From contig BAXV01000002.1 in the NCBI GenBank assembly GCA_001310715.1, forward strand, positions 1 through 64,000: 64,000 nucleotides of DNA. Direction: 5' to 3'. Below, piece by piece: positions 19,539-29,106 of this stretch (position 1 is the stretch's first letter; the number at the start of each line of letters is the position of its first letter). Under the pieces are notes generated by a model. That model did no database searches, had not been told where the DNA came from, and saw nothing but the letters and a program-made list of their open reading frames with translations. The DNA comes from Pseudovibrio sp. JCM 19062 (GTDB taxonomy: Bacteria; Pseudomonadota; Alphaproteobacteria; Rhizobiales; Stappiaceae). Made by a program: the position numbers and the translations under genes.

Positions 19539-22206
19539 TTAGGCTTTAGCTTTGGAAGCTTTCTTCGCTTTTTCCTCTGCAAGATCTACCACATCCTCCG
19601 CGCGGCCCTCTACGTAGACGCGACCATAGTAGCCATCGAGAAGGAGCTGTTTGATCTCATCGATCAGCGGGTAGCGTGGGTTTGCACCGGTGCACTGATC
19701 ATCAAACGCTTCCACTGCGACTTCGTCGAGCTTTGCCATGAACTGCTCTTCAGTGATGCCAAGGTCTTTGAAGCCAGCTGGGATTTCGAGAGACTTCTTG
19801 ACGCTCTCAATCCATGCAACGAGTTTTTCAACCTTTGCATCGTTGTCATCACCGGAAGCTGTCAGGCCAAGGTGATCTGCAATGTCGCCGTAGCGGCATT
19901 TGGCTTGCGGACGGTCGTACTGAGAGAACGCGGTCTGCTTGCTTGGGTTGTCGTTTGCGTTGTAGCGGATCACGTTAGAGATCAGCATCGCATTTGCCAA
20001 ACCATGCGGCACGTGGAAAGTCGCACCGATCTTGTGAGCAATAGAGTGGCAGACACCCAGGAAGGAGTTTGCGAAGGCAATACCAGCGATTGTTGCTCCG
20101 TTGTGGACTTTTTCGCGAGCACTGGTGCTTTTGCGCCCTTCTCGTAGCTTTCAACCAGGTTCTCTTTCAGAAGCTTGAGAGCCTGCAGGGCCTGACCGTC
20201 AGAGTATTCGTTGGCCAGAACAGAGACGTAAGCTTCTGTTGCGTGGGTGATGGCGTCGATGCCACCGAAGGCGGTGAGAGACTTAGGCATGTTCATGACG
20301 AAGTTGGCGTCAACAATTGCCATGTTCGGGGTCAGCTCATAGTCCGCAATCGGGTACTTCTGACCGGTTTCATCATCAGTTACCACTGCAAACGGGGTTA
20401 CTTCAGAACCGGTACCAGATGTGGTTGGGATCGCGACCATCATGGCCTTTTCGCCCATTTTCGGGAACTTGTAGATACGCTTGCGGATATCCATGAAGCG
20501 AAGAGCAAGGTCCGCGAAGTCCACTTCCGGATGCTCGTACATAACCCACATGATCTTTGCCGCATCCATTGGGGAACCACCGCCCAGAGCGACGATAACG
20601 TCTGGCTTGAAGGCCGGCACAGTTCTGCGCCTTTGCGCACAACAGATAGGGTTGGGTCTGCTTCAACTTCGTAGAAGACATCGGTTTCCATGCCCATGCT
20701 CTTCAGCACGCGAACGGTTTCATCGGTGTAGCCGTTCTTGAATAGGAAGTTGTCGGTGACAATCAGTGCACGTTTTTTGCCTTCAAGATCACCCAGTGCG
20801 ATTGGCAGACAGCCGCGGCGGAAGTAGATGGATTCAGGCAGTTTGTGCCACAACATGTTTTCTGCTCGCTTCGCAACGGTCTTCTTATTGATCAGGTGCT
20901 TTGGACCAACATTCTCACTGATGGAGTTACCACCCCAAGAGCCACAACCCAGTGTCAGGGATGGAGCGAGAGAGAAGTTGTAAAGATCACCGATACCGCC
21001 GTGAGAGGCTGGTGTGTTGATCAGGATACGAGCGGTCTTCATGCGGCGACCGAACTCTTTGACGCGATCTTCGCAACGGTCCTGATCTGTATAGAATACA
21101 GAGGTGTGGCCGATGCCGCCCATTGTAACGAGCTTCTCAGCGATGTCGCAGGCTGCATCGAAGTTCTTGGCTTTGTACATTGCCAGAGTTGGAGACAGCT
21201 TTTCGTGAGCGAATGCTTCTGCTTCGCTTGCCTCTGTGACTTCACCAATAAGGATCTTGGTGTCCGCCGGAACTTTGACGCCAGCCATATCGGCAATTTT
21301 TGCAGCAGGCTGACCGACGATTGCTGCATTGAGCGCACCGTTTTTCAGTAGAACGTCTTTCACAGCCTGAAGCTCTTTGCCTTGCAGGATGTAGCCTTTG
21401 TGGGTTGAGAAGCGTTCTTTTACCTGCTCGTAGACATCTTCTACAACAATGACAGACTGCTCAGATGCACATATCACGCCGTTGTCGAAGGTTTTGGACA
21501 TGAGCACGGATGCGACCATGCGTTTTACGTCTGCAAATTCGTCCACGACCACAGGTGTGTTACCTGCACCCACGCCGATTGCCGGCTTACCGGAAGAGTA
21601 AGCGGCCTTCACCATGCCCGGACCACCGGTCGCAAGGATCAGGTTGATACCGTCGTGGGTCATCAGAGCGTTGGAGAGTTCTACAGATGGAACGTCAATC
21701 CAACCGATGATGTCTTTAGGAGCCCCCGCTTTGATGGCTGCTTCGAGAACGATGCGTGCAGCCTCGTTGGTTGCCAGCTTGGCGCGTGGGTGCGGGCTAA
21801 AGATGATACCGTTGCGGGTCTTCAAAGAAATGAGCGCTTTAAAGATTGCGGTAGAGGTCGGTTCGTAGTTGGAACGATGCCGCAAATGATGCCTGTCGGT
21901 TCTGCAATGGTGATTGTTCCGAAGGTTTCATCTTCAGAAAGGATACCGCAGGTCTGCTCATCCTTGTATTTATTATAGATGTACTCGGATGCGAACTGGT
22001 TTTTGATTACCTTGTCTTCCATCACGCCCATACCGGTTTCTTCAACCGCCATGCGGGAGAGCGGAATACGGGCATCAGCAGCTGCCAAAGCTGCAGCGCG
22101 GAAGATCTTATCTACCTGTTCCTGAGTGTATGTTGCATAGACTTGTTGCGCTTTTTTTTAACCCGGGCGACCAGGCGTCTAGTTCTTGGCGATTAGTGAC
22201 AGGCAT
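19539..22206 (-). CDS. adhE: Bifunctional acetaldehyde-CoA/alcohol dehydrogenase AdhE (several frameshifts)
   Basis: Fermentative enzyme converting acetyl-CoA to acetaldehyde and ethanol with two NADH. Start ATG 22206 (MPVTNRQELDAW) follows CGGAGAAG. The N-terminal aldehyde dehydrogenase half contains the catalytic Cys in FDNGVICASEQSV and VGAGNTPVVV. The C-terminal iron-type alcohol dehydrogenase contains GGGSPMDAAKIMW, the metal-binding ITHATEAY and GVCHSIAHKIGATFHVPHG. Together the pieces give the normal ~890 residues. Frames change near 22150 (T8 run), 21885, 20620 and 20110. These look like indel errors: every part is well conserved. A possible FNR-type site lies upstream. Confidence 0.93.
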
Positions 22207-22741
22207 TTTCTTCTCCGTAGGTAAGAACCGAAGACGAAACGTGACAGCAGATCGGCATTTGTCACAAAACAGTTCAAGGGAGGAAGCTGTTCTTCTCTTC
22301 GACACGGATATTATTGGTCACATCTTGTGGCGGACGCATGACATAAGTCAAAAAAAACAGAGATATATGAATAGGATGTCATAAAACTCAGCCTGAGCGA
22401 CCTGCATTCAGGGGCTGATTTGATCACAAACAAGGGACTTGTCATTTTTTTGCATAGCATTGCATACAGTCTTTGCAGGTAAAAACTGTGATATTCCAAT
22501 TTTAATTCAATAGGTTAAGTGTATACAGTGGTGAGCATCGCCCTACCCTATTCCAGGCACTCTATTTTTAGGACAAGTTCTCTACCCTAAACTGCGACAA
22601 AGTTGCTTCCCTGTGGTCATTCGAGGGTATTTTCACCTATTGCTTGTGAATATTGCGCTCTGCTCGCGTGAAATAGGCAATTGCTCGTATTTAATATTAC
22701 TAATTTTTACAAGTTTAATGAGCTCGAGCTGTATATGCAGG
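22207..22741. other. adhE upstream region
   Basis: 535 bases between adhE and the pseudouridine synthase gene. It holds the adhE promoter and an imperfect FNR-like site at 22420-22433; no gene recognised. Confidence 0.5.
22420..22433. promoter_or_regulatory. Possible FNR/Anr box upstream of adhE
   Basis: TTGATCACAAACAA against the FNR consensus TTGAT-N4-ATCAA: one mismatch. It is 214 bases from the adhE start, rather far, so an indirect or alternative promoter would be needed. Oxygen control of adhE is established in other bacteria; here it is inferred. Confidence 0.3.
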
Positions 22742-23473
22742 CTACAGGTCCCAAAACGGGCAGGATGCTGTGAAGGTGTTGTACTCACCGCCAATAGGGT
22801 GACGCAGCTCGAGGGTCTGGGCGTGGAGATGCAATCGCTGCGAGAAGGACAGCGCCTCCCCTTCTGCATAGAAGCGGTCGCCCACGATTGGATGGCCAAG
22901 GGCCAGCATGTGAACACGCAGCTGGTGGGATCGCCCGGTGACCGGCATCAGTTTGACGAGGGTCGTCTTGTCCTCGCGGCTCACAACTTCCCATTTAGTG
23001 AGTGCGGAGCGGCCCAGTTCATGATCAACCATTTGCTTTGGGCGGTTGGGCCAGTCGCAGCGCAAGGGAAGGTCAACCTCACCCTGCTCTTCCTTCAGAT
23101 GCCCCCAGACGCGCGCGATGTAGGCCTTTCGCGTCATACGTTTTTCGAATTGAAGTCCCACATGCCGGTGGGCGTCTTTGTTCATAGCCATGCAAAGCAG
23201 GCCAGAGGTATCCATATCCAGCCGGTGGATGGTGGTGGCCGTTGGATAGACTGATTGCGCCCGGCTCTCCAGACAGTCCTTATGCTCCTCTGCGCGGCCG
23301 GGGACGCTCAGCAAGCCGCTCGGCTTGTTGAGAACCAGAAGCTGGTCGTCCTGATGGACAACATCAAGGAACGGCTCCATGGGCGGTGCGTATACAAAGG
23401 GGGTGCTTGGACTGTTCATGGAGGCGCTTATAGCGGCTTGCAAACAAACGTCAATGAATGTGCGACGGTTCAT
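22742..23473 (-). CDS. RluA-family pseudouridine synthase
   Basis: RNA pseudouridine synthase of the RluA/TruC class, isomerising uridines in rRNA or tRNA. The catalytic Asp is in IHRLDMDTSGLL. Other family segments are LVLNKPSGLLSVPG, PVTGRSHQLRVH and LGHPIVGDRFY. The frame is intact and ends in ASCPFWDL. The start at 23473 has AGGA six bases upstream; an internal ATG at 23419 would trim 18 residues that look unlike the family. No S4 domain, so RluA-type rather than RluC/D. Divergent from the cupin gene. Confidence 0.9.
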   Translation of the reverse strand: MNRRTFIDVCLQAAISASMNSPSTPFVYAPPMEPFLDVVHQDDQLLVLNKPSGLLSVPGRAEEHKDCLESRAQSVYPTATTIHRLDMDTSGLLCMAMNKDAHRHVGLQFEKRMTRKAYIARVWGHLKEEQGEVDLPLRCDWPNRPKQMVDHELGRSALTKWEVVSREDKTTLVKLMPVTGRSHQLRVHMLALGHPIVGDRFYAEGEALSFSQRLHLHAQTLELRHPIGGEYNTFTASCPFWDL

Positions 23474-23534
23474 GTTGTTCCTACGCGTGACACTCCCATA
23501 TATCCATTATTCGCGTGTTTGCATGAGGCTTTTT

Positions 23535-23907
23535 ATGATTGGCAACTTTATTTCCGAGTTCGAAAAGATCACTGACTACTGGTCTCCTCGGGTCGTGGCT
23601 CAAGTGAACGACCAGTATGTTAAGGTTGCGAAGATCAAAGGAGACCTCGCCTGGCACAAGCATGATAAAGAGGATGAGCTCTTCTATGTTGTGAAGGGCA
23701 GCGTCACGATTGAGTATGAAGGGGATGCGGTAACGCTCAACGCTGGTGATTTTCACGTTGTCCCGAAAGGAAGAATGCACAACCCTGTTGCCGAGGAGGA
23801 ATGCTGGATCGTGCTGGTCGAGCCCGTCGCAACGAAGCATACCGGTGATATTACAACTGAAAAAAACAAAATCACTAGCAGATCAGCTGGCAGGCGCCTC
23901 CTACTAA
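23535..23907 (+). CDS. Cupin-domain protein (one frameshift at A7)
   Basis: Small single-domain cupin, ~124 residues from ATG 23535, which has GAGG seven bases upstream. Metal-binding motif 1 is HKHDKEDELFYVVKG (two His and Glu), and motif 2 is NAGDFHVVPKGRMHNP. The tail should read EKTKSLADQLAGASY, reached by shortening the A7 run near 23865 by one base, to a stop at 23907. Substrate unknown; such mannose-isomerase-like cupins may be enzymes or sugar-binding proteins. Confidence 0.83.
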
Positions 23908-24084
23908 GGCAGCATGGGTAATCACTAAGAAGCAGCATCTGATCTCTTTACAATCGGCGCTTGCTGGATTACGCTTACGTTAACAAGATGCCTGATGCGT
24001 AACACGCAAAGTACTGGGTAGGACACTTTAGGCATCTGACTGAACTTTTCAAACACTGAAAACTACCAGATGGAGGGAACAAAT

Positions 24085-24366
24085 ATGAGCATGGACGCAA
24101 TTGTAAATGACCTGAAAGGCCGCGTTGAATCCAGCGACTTTGACAGCTCACTCAAGTTTGACTGTGGTGATGATGGCATTCTGGTGATTGATGGCAACTC
24201 CATCTCAACCACCAATCAGGATGTTGATTGTACCATTGGTGTCTCTTTTGAAGACCTTCAGTCTCTGATTGCTGGCGATCTGGATCCAACCGCTGCATTC
24301 ATGCAGGGCAAGTTCACCATTGATGGTGACATGAGCATTGCAATGAAGCTTAGCCAGCTGATCTAA
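24085..24366 (+). CDS. SCP2 sterol-carrier-domain protein
   Basis: 93-residue single SCP2 domain that binds lipids or acyl-CoA. Typical pattern: SLKFDCGDDGILVIDG, then DCTIGVSFEDLQSLIAGDLDP and AFMQGKFTIDGDMSIAMKL. The ATG at 24085 is preceded by GGAGGG at the right spacing, so the upstream in-frame ATG is rejected. Convergent with a TetR gene; the two end within about 60 bases of each other, so they may share function in fatty-acid metabolism. Confidence 0.92.
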   Translation: MSMDAIVNDLKGRVESSDFDSSLKFDCGDDGILVIDGNSISTTNQDVDCTIGVSFEDLQSLIAGDLDPTAAFMQGKFTIDGDMSIAMKLSQLI

Positions 24367-24427
24367 TCACGGCTGCTACAAGATCGTGCATTCGGGCCGC
24401 GTGCCCGGATGCCATATAGACTAAGGT

Positions 24428-25076
24428 CTATACAGTTTCCTGCATTTTTTTTCTCAAAAAGATGCTGCAGATACGTCGCCCAGTGCTCGATGTAGATCTG
24501 CTTATCTTCCTCATTCATGAACAAACCATCCGATGTGATCAGGCCAGTCATCATGTGCCTTGAGGCTGTAATGAGCGTGCGTGCATTTCTCTGGCTGATT
24601 TTATCACTATCAAAAATCGCCAAAATGCGATCATCAGTAACTCTTGCGAAGTTGTCGAAAGTGGGTTTGATGCGGCGACGCAACGCCTCTTCTGTTCGCG
24701 CTGCAACAAGAATCTCCATCATGGTGAGGTACTCGGGAGAGTTAGCCTGATTCGTCCACCATTTGATCGTCAGCTCGGAAATTCTGCTTTTATCCTCACC
24801 GATTTCGTTCAACCACTCCAAAGTTAAGCGCACTGATTTAGCCAGCAATCGTTCCAGAACAAAGACCATCAAATCTTCTTTGGTGTGGAAATGATGCTGC
24901 AGCGCACCCTGAGAAAACTTGGTCTTTTCCGTGATTTTCTTAATAGATGCACGGTGATAGCCAAATTCATACAAACAGCTGATCGCGGCAAGGAGTATCT
25001 CCTTACGCATGCGATTACTCTTTTCTGCCTGGGTCGATTTACGCGTTTCGGTGGAATCAGGAAAATTATTTTTCAT
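24428..25076 (-). CDS. TetR-family regulator (C-terminus ambiguous at A8 run)
   Basis: TetR repressor resembling BetI/FadR-like proteins: helix-turn-helix at about residues 22-68 (EFGYHRASIKKITEKTKFSQ), then a ligand domain with WWTNQANSPEYLTMMEI. In the sequence as given the frame reads through an A8 run (minus strand, near 24445) to a stop at 24363, overlapping the convergent SCP2 gene by four bases. Reading the run as A7 ends the protein with EKKMQETV at 24428. The shorter end is more family-like. Ligand unknown. Confidence 0.85.
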
Positions 25077-25225
25077 GGAGCCTCACAACAACGCTTGTAA
25101 AAAAACCATATGCATGTATTTTTTTTCAAGAGATAAGACGAAACACTTAGTGCATAGTTTAGGGAGGAGAAATTATGTATCGGGAGCGTCATTCCACTGT
25201 TGGAACCCTAAGGGAGAAGGTTTCC

Positions 25226-25979
25226 ATGCACACTGTTATTATTGGTGATCCACATCCGGCATTTTCCAGAGCACTCGCGAGTATCTACTCCAATGAGTTC
25301 CATGGCGTGAATGTACTTGTGACGAAGAGCTTTTCCGAGTTGCAAACTTGGGTAGAGCTTCACCCTTCCGCAGTTGTACTTGTGAACCCTCGCATGAAGG
25401 GTGCCCCAGGTCTGGTACTGTGTCCGCGCTGCTGGAGAACCATGAGGTCTCCAGCCTGGTCATGCTGCTGGAGCAGGATAATCCGGGTCTTTCTGATTAC
25501 TTCGTGGCCCGCGGCGCAAGCGCTGCGGTTCCCAAGACTGCTGACTTTTCTGTCTTCAAGGCCATCCTGACCGGTGGCACTGTAGAACTGATCTCTGATA
25601 GTGAAGAGGCGCAGAATGCGTTTAGCGTCGATTTCTATGAAGGTCTTGCCAACCTGACACGCCGTCAGCAACCATTCTGACTTATCTGAAAGAGGGTAAG
25701 CTGAATAAGCAGATCGCGCATGAGCTGGGCATTTCCGAAGCGACTGTGAAGCATCACGTCTCTGCGCTGCTGAGCACTTTGGGTTTCTATTCCCGCTCTC
25801 AGCTCGTGGCAATGATCAACGAGCTTGGCATCAACGTGGATTATCGCGGTAGCAATCGCAAGCCAGCGAACAGCAAGAGCGCGCCACGCCGCGCGGTGAA
25901 CGGCTATAAAGTTGCCGGCGCAGGCGCTGGTGCAACACCAGGTTCCACGATGCAACCTGCCTATTTGGCAGCGCCTTAA
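25226..25979 (+). CDS. LuxR-family response-regulator-like protein with atypical receiver (frameshifted)
   Basis: Transcription factor with an N-terminal receiver-like domain (MHTVIIGDPHPAFSRAL) and a C-terminal LuxR helix-turn-helix (LNKQIAHELGISEATVKHHV). At the usual phosphorylation position the receiver reads VVLVNPRMKG, Asn where Asp is expected, so phosphorylation is unlikely. After the HTH comes a low-complexity tail rich in Ala, Gly and Thr (KVAGAGAGATPGSTMQP). ATG 25226 has GGAGAAGG upstream. Frames change near 25420 and 25670. Followed by a clear terminator. Confidence 0.82.
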
Positions 25980-25995
25980 ACATCGCTGACACACC

Positions 25996-26027
25996 CCTGC
26001 GGCGATAATATCGCTCCTCGCCGCAGG
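25996..26027 (+). terminator. Terminator after the LuxR-type gene
   Basis: CCTGCGGCGA (25996-26005) pairs with TCGCCGCAGG (26018-26027), then TTCTTCTCC. Ten-bp perfect stem. Confidence 0.8.
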
Positions 26028-26231
26028 TTCTTCTCCTTCCTTTTGCAGGCGCTACAGTCGCAACAAGTCAACAGGTGTTGTTGCTGTAGCGCTCATGCCA
26101 CAGAATGAGATTTGTTTCTCCAGATTGATGGTTTGAGCTTCCTGCGACTTGCCGTTGGGTCAATTAGTCCTCATTATTGATTTTGTTGGCTCCCAAGGCC
26201 GAGCTTCAATCTTTAAAAGGACTAGTGAACT

Positions 26232-26983
26232 GTGCAGCCAAACGACTTTGCCAGTTTGAGCGACCTTGAGGTCATTTGGAGCGATCATGGCGGAACGTGT
26301 CCGATACCGACACGCATCCTTATCGCATCTGATCTGCTTTTGAGCATCGGCCCCTCCCCTGACAGAGAGTTTGACCAGAGCTTTCAGCGTATTTCCGGCG
26401 CTCTTGTGCTCGCCTATGGAGACCCGCTTTATAGTGGTGGGCTTCGCGTGATCAATGAGGAGCTGGAGCCTGAAGAGAGTCAGCGGAGCCACATGTTTTC
26501 CTCCAAGCATCAGGGCACTTTAATACGGTTCGTCACGAAAGCTTCTACAACAACGAAAATGCACTCTATGTTCCCTTCCGCAATCTTAGCGAAGTGCATC
26601 CTGAAGAGGCTATAGAGAGTCTATTCGGGGACTACTCACCCGGCATCTTCCTCAGATACGTGGTGAGTGAGCGGACGAGCTCTTTCCCCGATATGCTGGC
26701 ACGGCTGGCAGAGCGGGCAACCGGATTGCAGGTATGCAGTAAAAACCGGTCACTGTTGTTCTCAAGCCTTTCGGAACTGAGACGAAAACTTCCCAGCGAT
26801 CTTATCTTGGTAGATGGCAGCGGTTTTGGGGGGCAACCAAGTCAACGGCAGCAGAAAAAGCCCCTGCTCTATACGACCAACTGGATCTCACGAGAGCTGA
26901 TTGATCCTTCCGAGCTGCATCACACAGAAAGCGATGTGCCGAGCCTGTTTGATCTGCGACGCAGGTTCTCACTCAGTTCCTGA
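26232..26983 (+). CDS. Hypothetical protein, ~250 residues (one frameshift)
   Basis: Not recognised. GTG start at 26232 with AGGA eight bases upstream. The first part (NDFASLSDLEVIWSDHGG) continues after one missing T near 26523 as NTVRHESFYNNENALYVPF and runs to a stop at 26983. No signal peptide or membrane segment; mixed alpha/beta composition with many charged residues and few cysteines. Codon use resembles its neighbours. The 3' end overlaps the convergent zur gene by 15 bases. Could be a host-specific regulator or stress protein; no function is claimed. Confidence 0.55.
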
Positions 26984-27395
26984 AGCGCTTTCAGCTGTTT
27001 TCTGGCAGGAGGCGCAGGTGCCTTTGATCTCAACGGAAGTTGATTTGGCGGCAAAGCCGTTGGCACTGGCCCAACCGCTCAGGATCTCCGCAATATCATT
27101 ATCGGCAAATTCCAAGGCCTTGCCGCAGGTTTCGCAGATCGCAAAGCCAACCATCTCCACCGAGTGACATGATGGATGGGCGCAAGCAACAAAGGCATTC
27201 ATGCTTTCAAGGCGATGCACTACACCAAGCCCGATGAGCTTATCCAAGGCGCGATAGACCTGTAGCGGCGCGCGCAGGCCTTCCGAGCGGAGCTGGTCGA
27301 GAATTGAGTACGCGCTCATGGGTGCATCTGAGGAACACAGCAGGTCCAGAACAAGACGCTGATTTTTTTGTGAGCTTCAATTCTGCGGTTGCCAT
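26969..27395 (-). CDS. zur: Fur-family zinc uptake regulator Zur (one frameshift at A7)
   Basis: Zinc-responsive repressor. Start ATG 27395 (MATAELKLT) lies 16 bases after the znuB stop. Shortening the A7 run near 27365 recovers NQRLVLDLLCSSDAPMSAY and the winged helix (QVYRALDKLIGLGVVHRLES). Zinc ligands are visible in HPSCHSVEMVGFAICETCGK and in the C-terminal CASC pair. Position in an operon with znuBC supports Zur rather than Fur or PerR. Confidence 0.9.
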
Positions 27396-27411
27396 TGCCA
27401 ATTCTTCCAAG

Positions 27412-28227
27412 CTATTGCCCTTTGTCCTTTGCCAGTACCCCATTTATGAGTCGGGATGCAAACAGTGACAGTAAAAATATACAGAGGCTGGCCACTACGA
27501 TAGACGGGCCAGATGCACTGTCGAATTGCAGGGAGCCTTCCAGCCCCAGAATTACGCTGGCAATGCCGATGATTGCTGAGGCAACTGCCATTTGTTCCGG
27601 TGTTTTTGCAAACCAACGCGCTGTTGCTGCTGGGATGATTAACAGGGCCGTAATTAGCAGAACACCCACAATCTTCATTGCAATTGCGATGATGGCTGCC
27701 ATCATGACCATGAAGATAAGCTGTGTGAGGTCAGGATTGAAGCCTTCCGCCTCCGCCAGTTCGCGATTGACCGTGGATGCCAGCAAGGGGCGCCAGAGGA
27801 AGTACATCAAGCCCAGAATAACCGCTGCGCAGGCATAGATGGCAATTACGTCCTCATTGCCAACAGCAAGGATGTCACCAAACAGCAGGGAGAGCAGATC
27901 AAAGCGCAGGTCGCTCATGAAGGCGATCAGGACCATGCCGAGCGCGAGTGCTGAGTGTGAGAGCAGTCCAAGCAAGGCATCTGTTGAGAGTGAGCCGCGC
28001 TTTTGCAGGATGAGCAGGCATATGGAAACGGTAACCGTTACCGCGAGTACGCCCAGCATGAGGTTGATGTTCAAGAGGAATGCCAATGCAACGCCCAGAA
28101 GGGCGGAGTGGGCCATTGTATCGCCGAAGTAAGCCATGCGGCGCCAGACGACGAAGCAGCCAAGAGGGCCGCTGACTAGGGCGAGGCCAATTCCGGCCAA
28201 CATGGCTCTGATAATGAAATCATCCAT
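27412..28227 (-). CDS. znuB: Zinc ABC transporter permease ZnuB
   Basis: Inner-membrane permease of the ZnuABC zinc importer, ABC-3 family. About eight to nine helices; family motif VWRRMAYFGDTMAHSALLGVAL near residue 30 and AAATARWFAKTPEQMAVAS late in the protein (IIPAATARWF). Start ATG 28227 (MDDFIIRAML) overlaps the znuC stop by eight bases; a longer upstream frame contains a non-hydrophobic stretch that is simply znuC in another frame. Intact. No znuA in the window. Confidence 0.92.
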   Translation of the reverse strand: MDDFIIRAMLAGIGLALVSGPLGCFVVWRRMAYFGDTMAHSALLGVALAFLLNINLMLGVLAVTVTVSICLLILQKRGSLSTDALLGLLSHSALALGMVLIAFMSDLRFDLLSLLFGDILAVGNEDVIAIYACAAVILGLMYFLWRPLLASTVNRELAEAEGFNPDLTQLIFMVMMAAIIAIAMKIVGVLLITALLIIPAATARWFAKTPEQMAVASAIIGIASVILGLEGSLQFDSASGPSIVVASLCIFLLSLFASRLINGVLAKDKGQ

Positions 28228-28995
28228 GATTGCAGCAGTCTCCAGAATCGCCTTTAGACGGAACAATTGTGCCGTCAGCCTTGTGGCTGTGATCGTGATG
28301 GTGGTTGTAGATTGCCAGAGACTGGGAGGCCGCATCCCCGAACATTTGCCTGTAGGCATCAGACGCGGCGACATGTTCTGGCGCACCGCTGCAGCACACA
28401 TGTCCATTGAGGCAGACAACTGTATCTGTCTGAGCCATCACAACGTGCAGGTCATGGGAGATAAGCAGGATCCCGCAGTTCAGCTCCTCCCGGATCTTCA
28501 GGATCAAATTGTAAAGCGCAATCTCGCCTGAGTAGTCTACGCCCTGCACCGGTTCATCAAGCACAAGAAGGTCCGGACGACGCAGAATCGCGCGTGCTAA
28601 CAGTGCTCTTTGATACTCACCGCCAGACAACTGCTGCACATTGGAGTCGATCAAGTGGGGGATGCCGGTTTTCTCCAGCACTGCCTCGATTTCGGCCGTA
28701 GTGGGTTTTGCGGTCAGGCTCATCAGGCGGCGCACGGTGAGCGGCATGGTCCAGTCGATGGCGAGTTTTTGCGGGACGTAGCCACAGTGAGGTCAGGCTT
28801 CCGCTTGATTGTACCCACGTCTGCTTTCAGCACGCCCAGCGCAGTTTTGGCCGTTGTGCTTTTGCCTGCTCCGTTGGGTCCGATCAGTGTTACGATTTCA
28901 CCGGACTTCACACTTAATGAGACGTTCTGGATCAACCATCGGCCCTGCCGTTTGATCCCGACTCCATCCATTTCAATCAATTGCACGTTAGACAC
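28220..28995 (-). CDS. znuC: Zinc ABC transporter ATP-binding protein ZnuC (one frameshift)
   Basis: ATPase of the zinc importer. Walker A GPNGAGKST, signature LSGGEYQRALLARAIL, Walker B LLVLDEPVQGVD and the switch His in LISHDLHVV. A base is missing near 28780, between KPDLTVGYVPQKLAIDW and MPLTVRRLM. The C-terminal tail is histidine-rich (NHHHDHSH), common in ZnuC and probably zinc-binding. Start ATG 28995. A near-perfect palindrome lies 50 bp upstream as candidate Zur box. Confidence 0.92.
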
Positions 28996-29045
28996 CTCAA
29001 CTCGCCGTGGGCTGCACCACGAAAGGGATGGCTGTTATATGTTAC

Positions 29046-29058
29046 GTAATAATATTAC
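29046..29058. promoter_or_regulatory. Putative Zur box upstream of znuC
   Basis: GTAATA-A-TATTAC, six-base perfect arms around one base, inside a longer AT-rich region (TGTTAC before it, ACAAAC after). It resembles alphaproteobacterial Zur sites in composition and lies 50 bp from the znuC start. It would control the whole znuC-znuB-zur unit. Confidence 0.5.
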
Positions 29059-29106
29059 ACAAACGAAATATGCGTTGATTTCACAGTGAGTGCAAGGTGA
29101 GCAGCT

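Noticed and set aside
20600..22160. Programmed frameshifting in adhE
   Set aside because: Several unrelated break points, mostly not slippery sites, and neighbouring genes show the same problem; indel errors explain it better.
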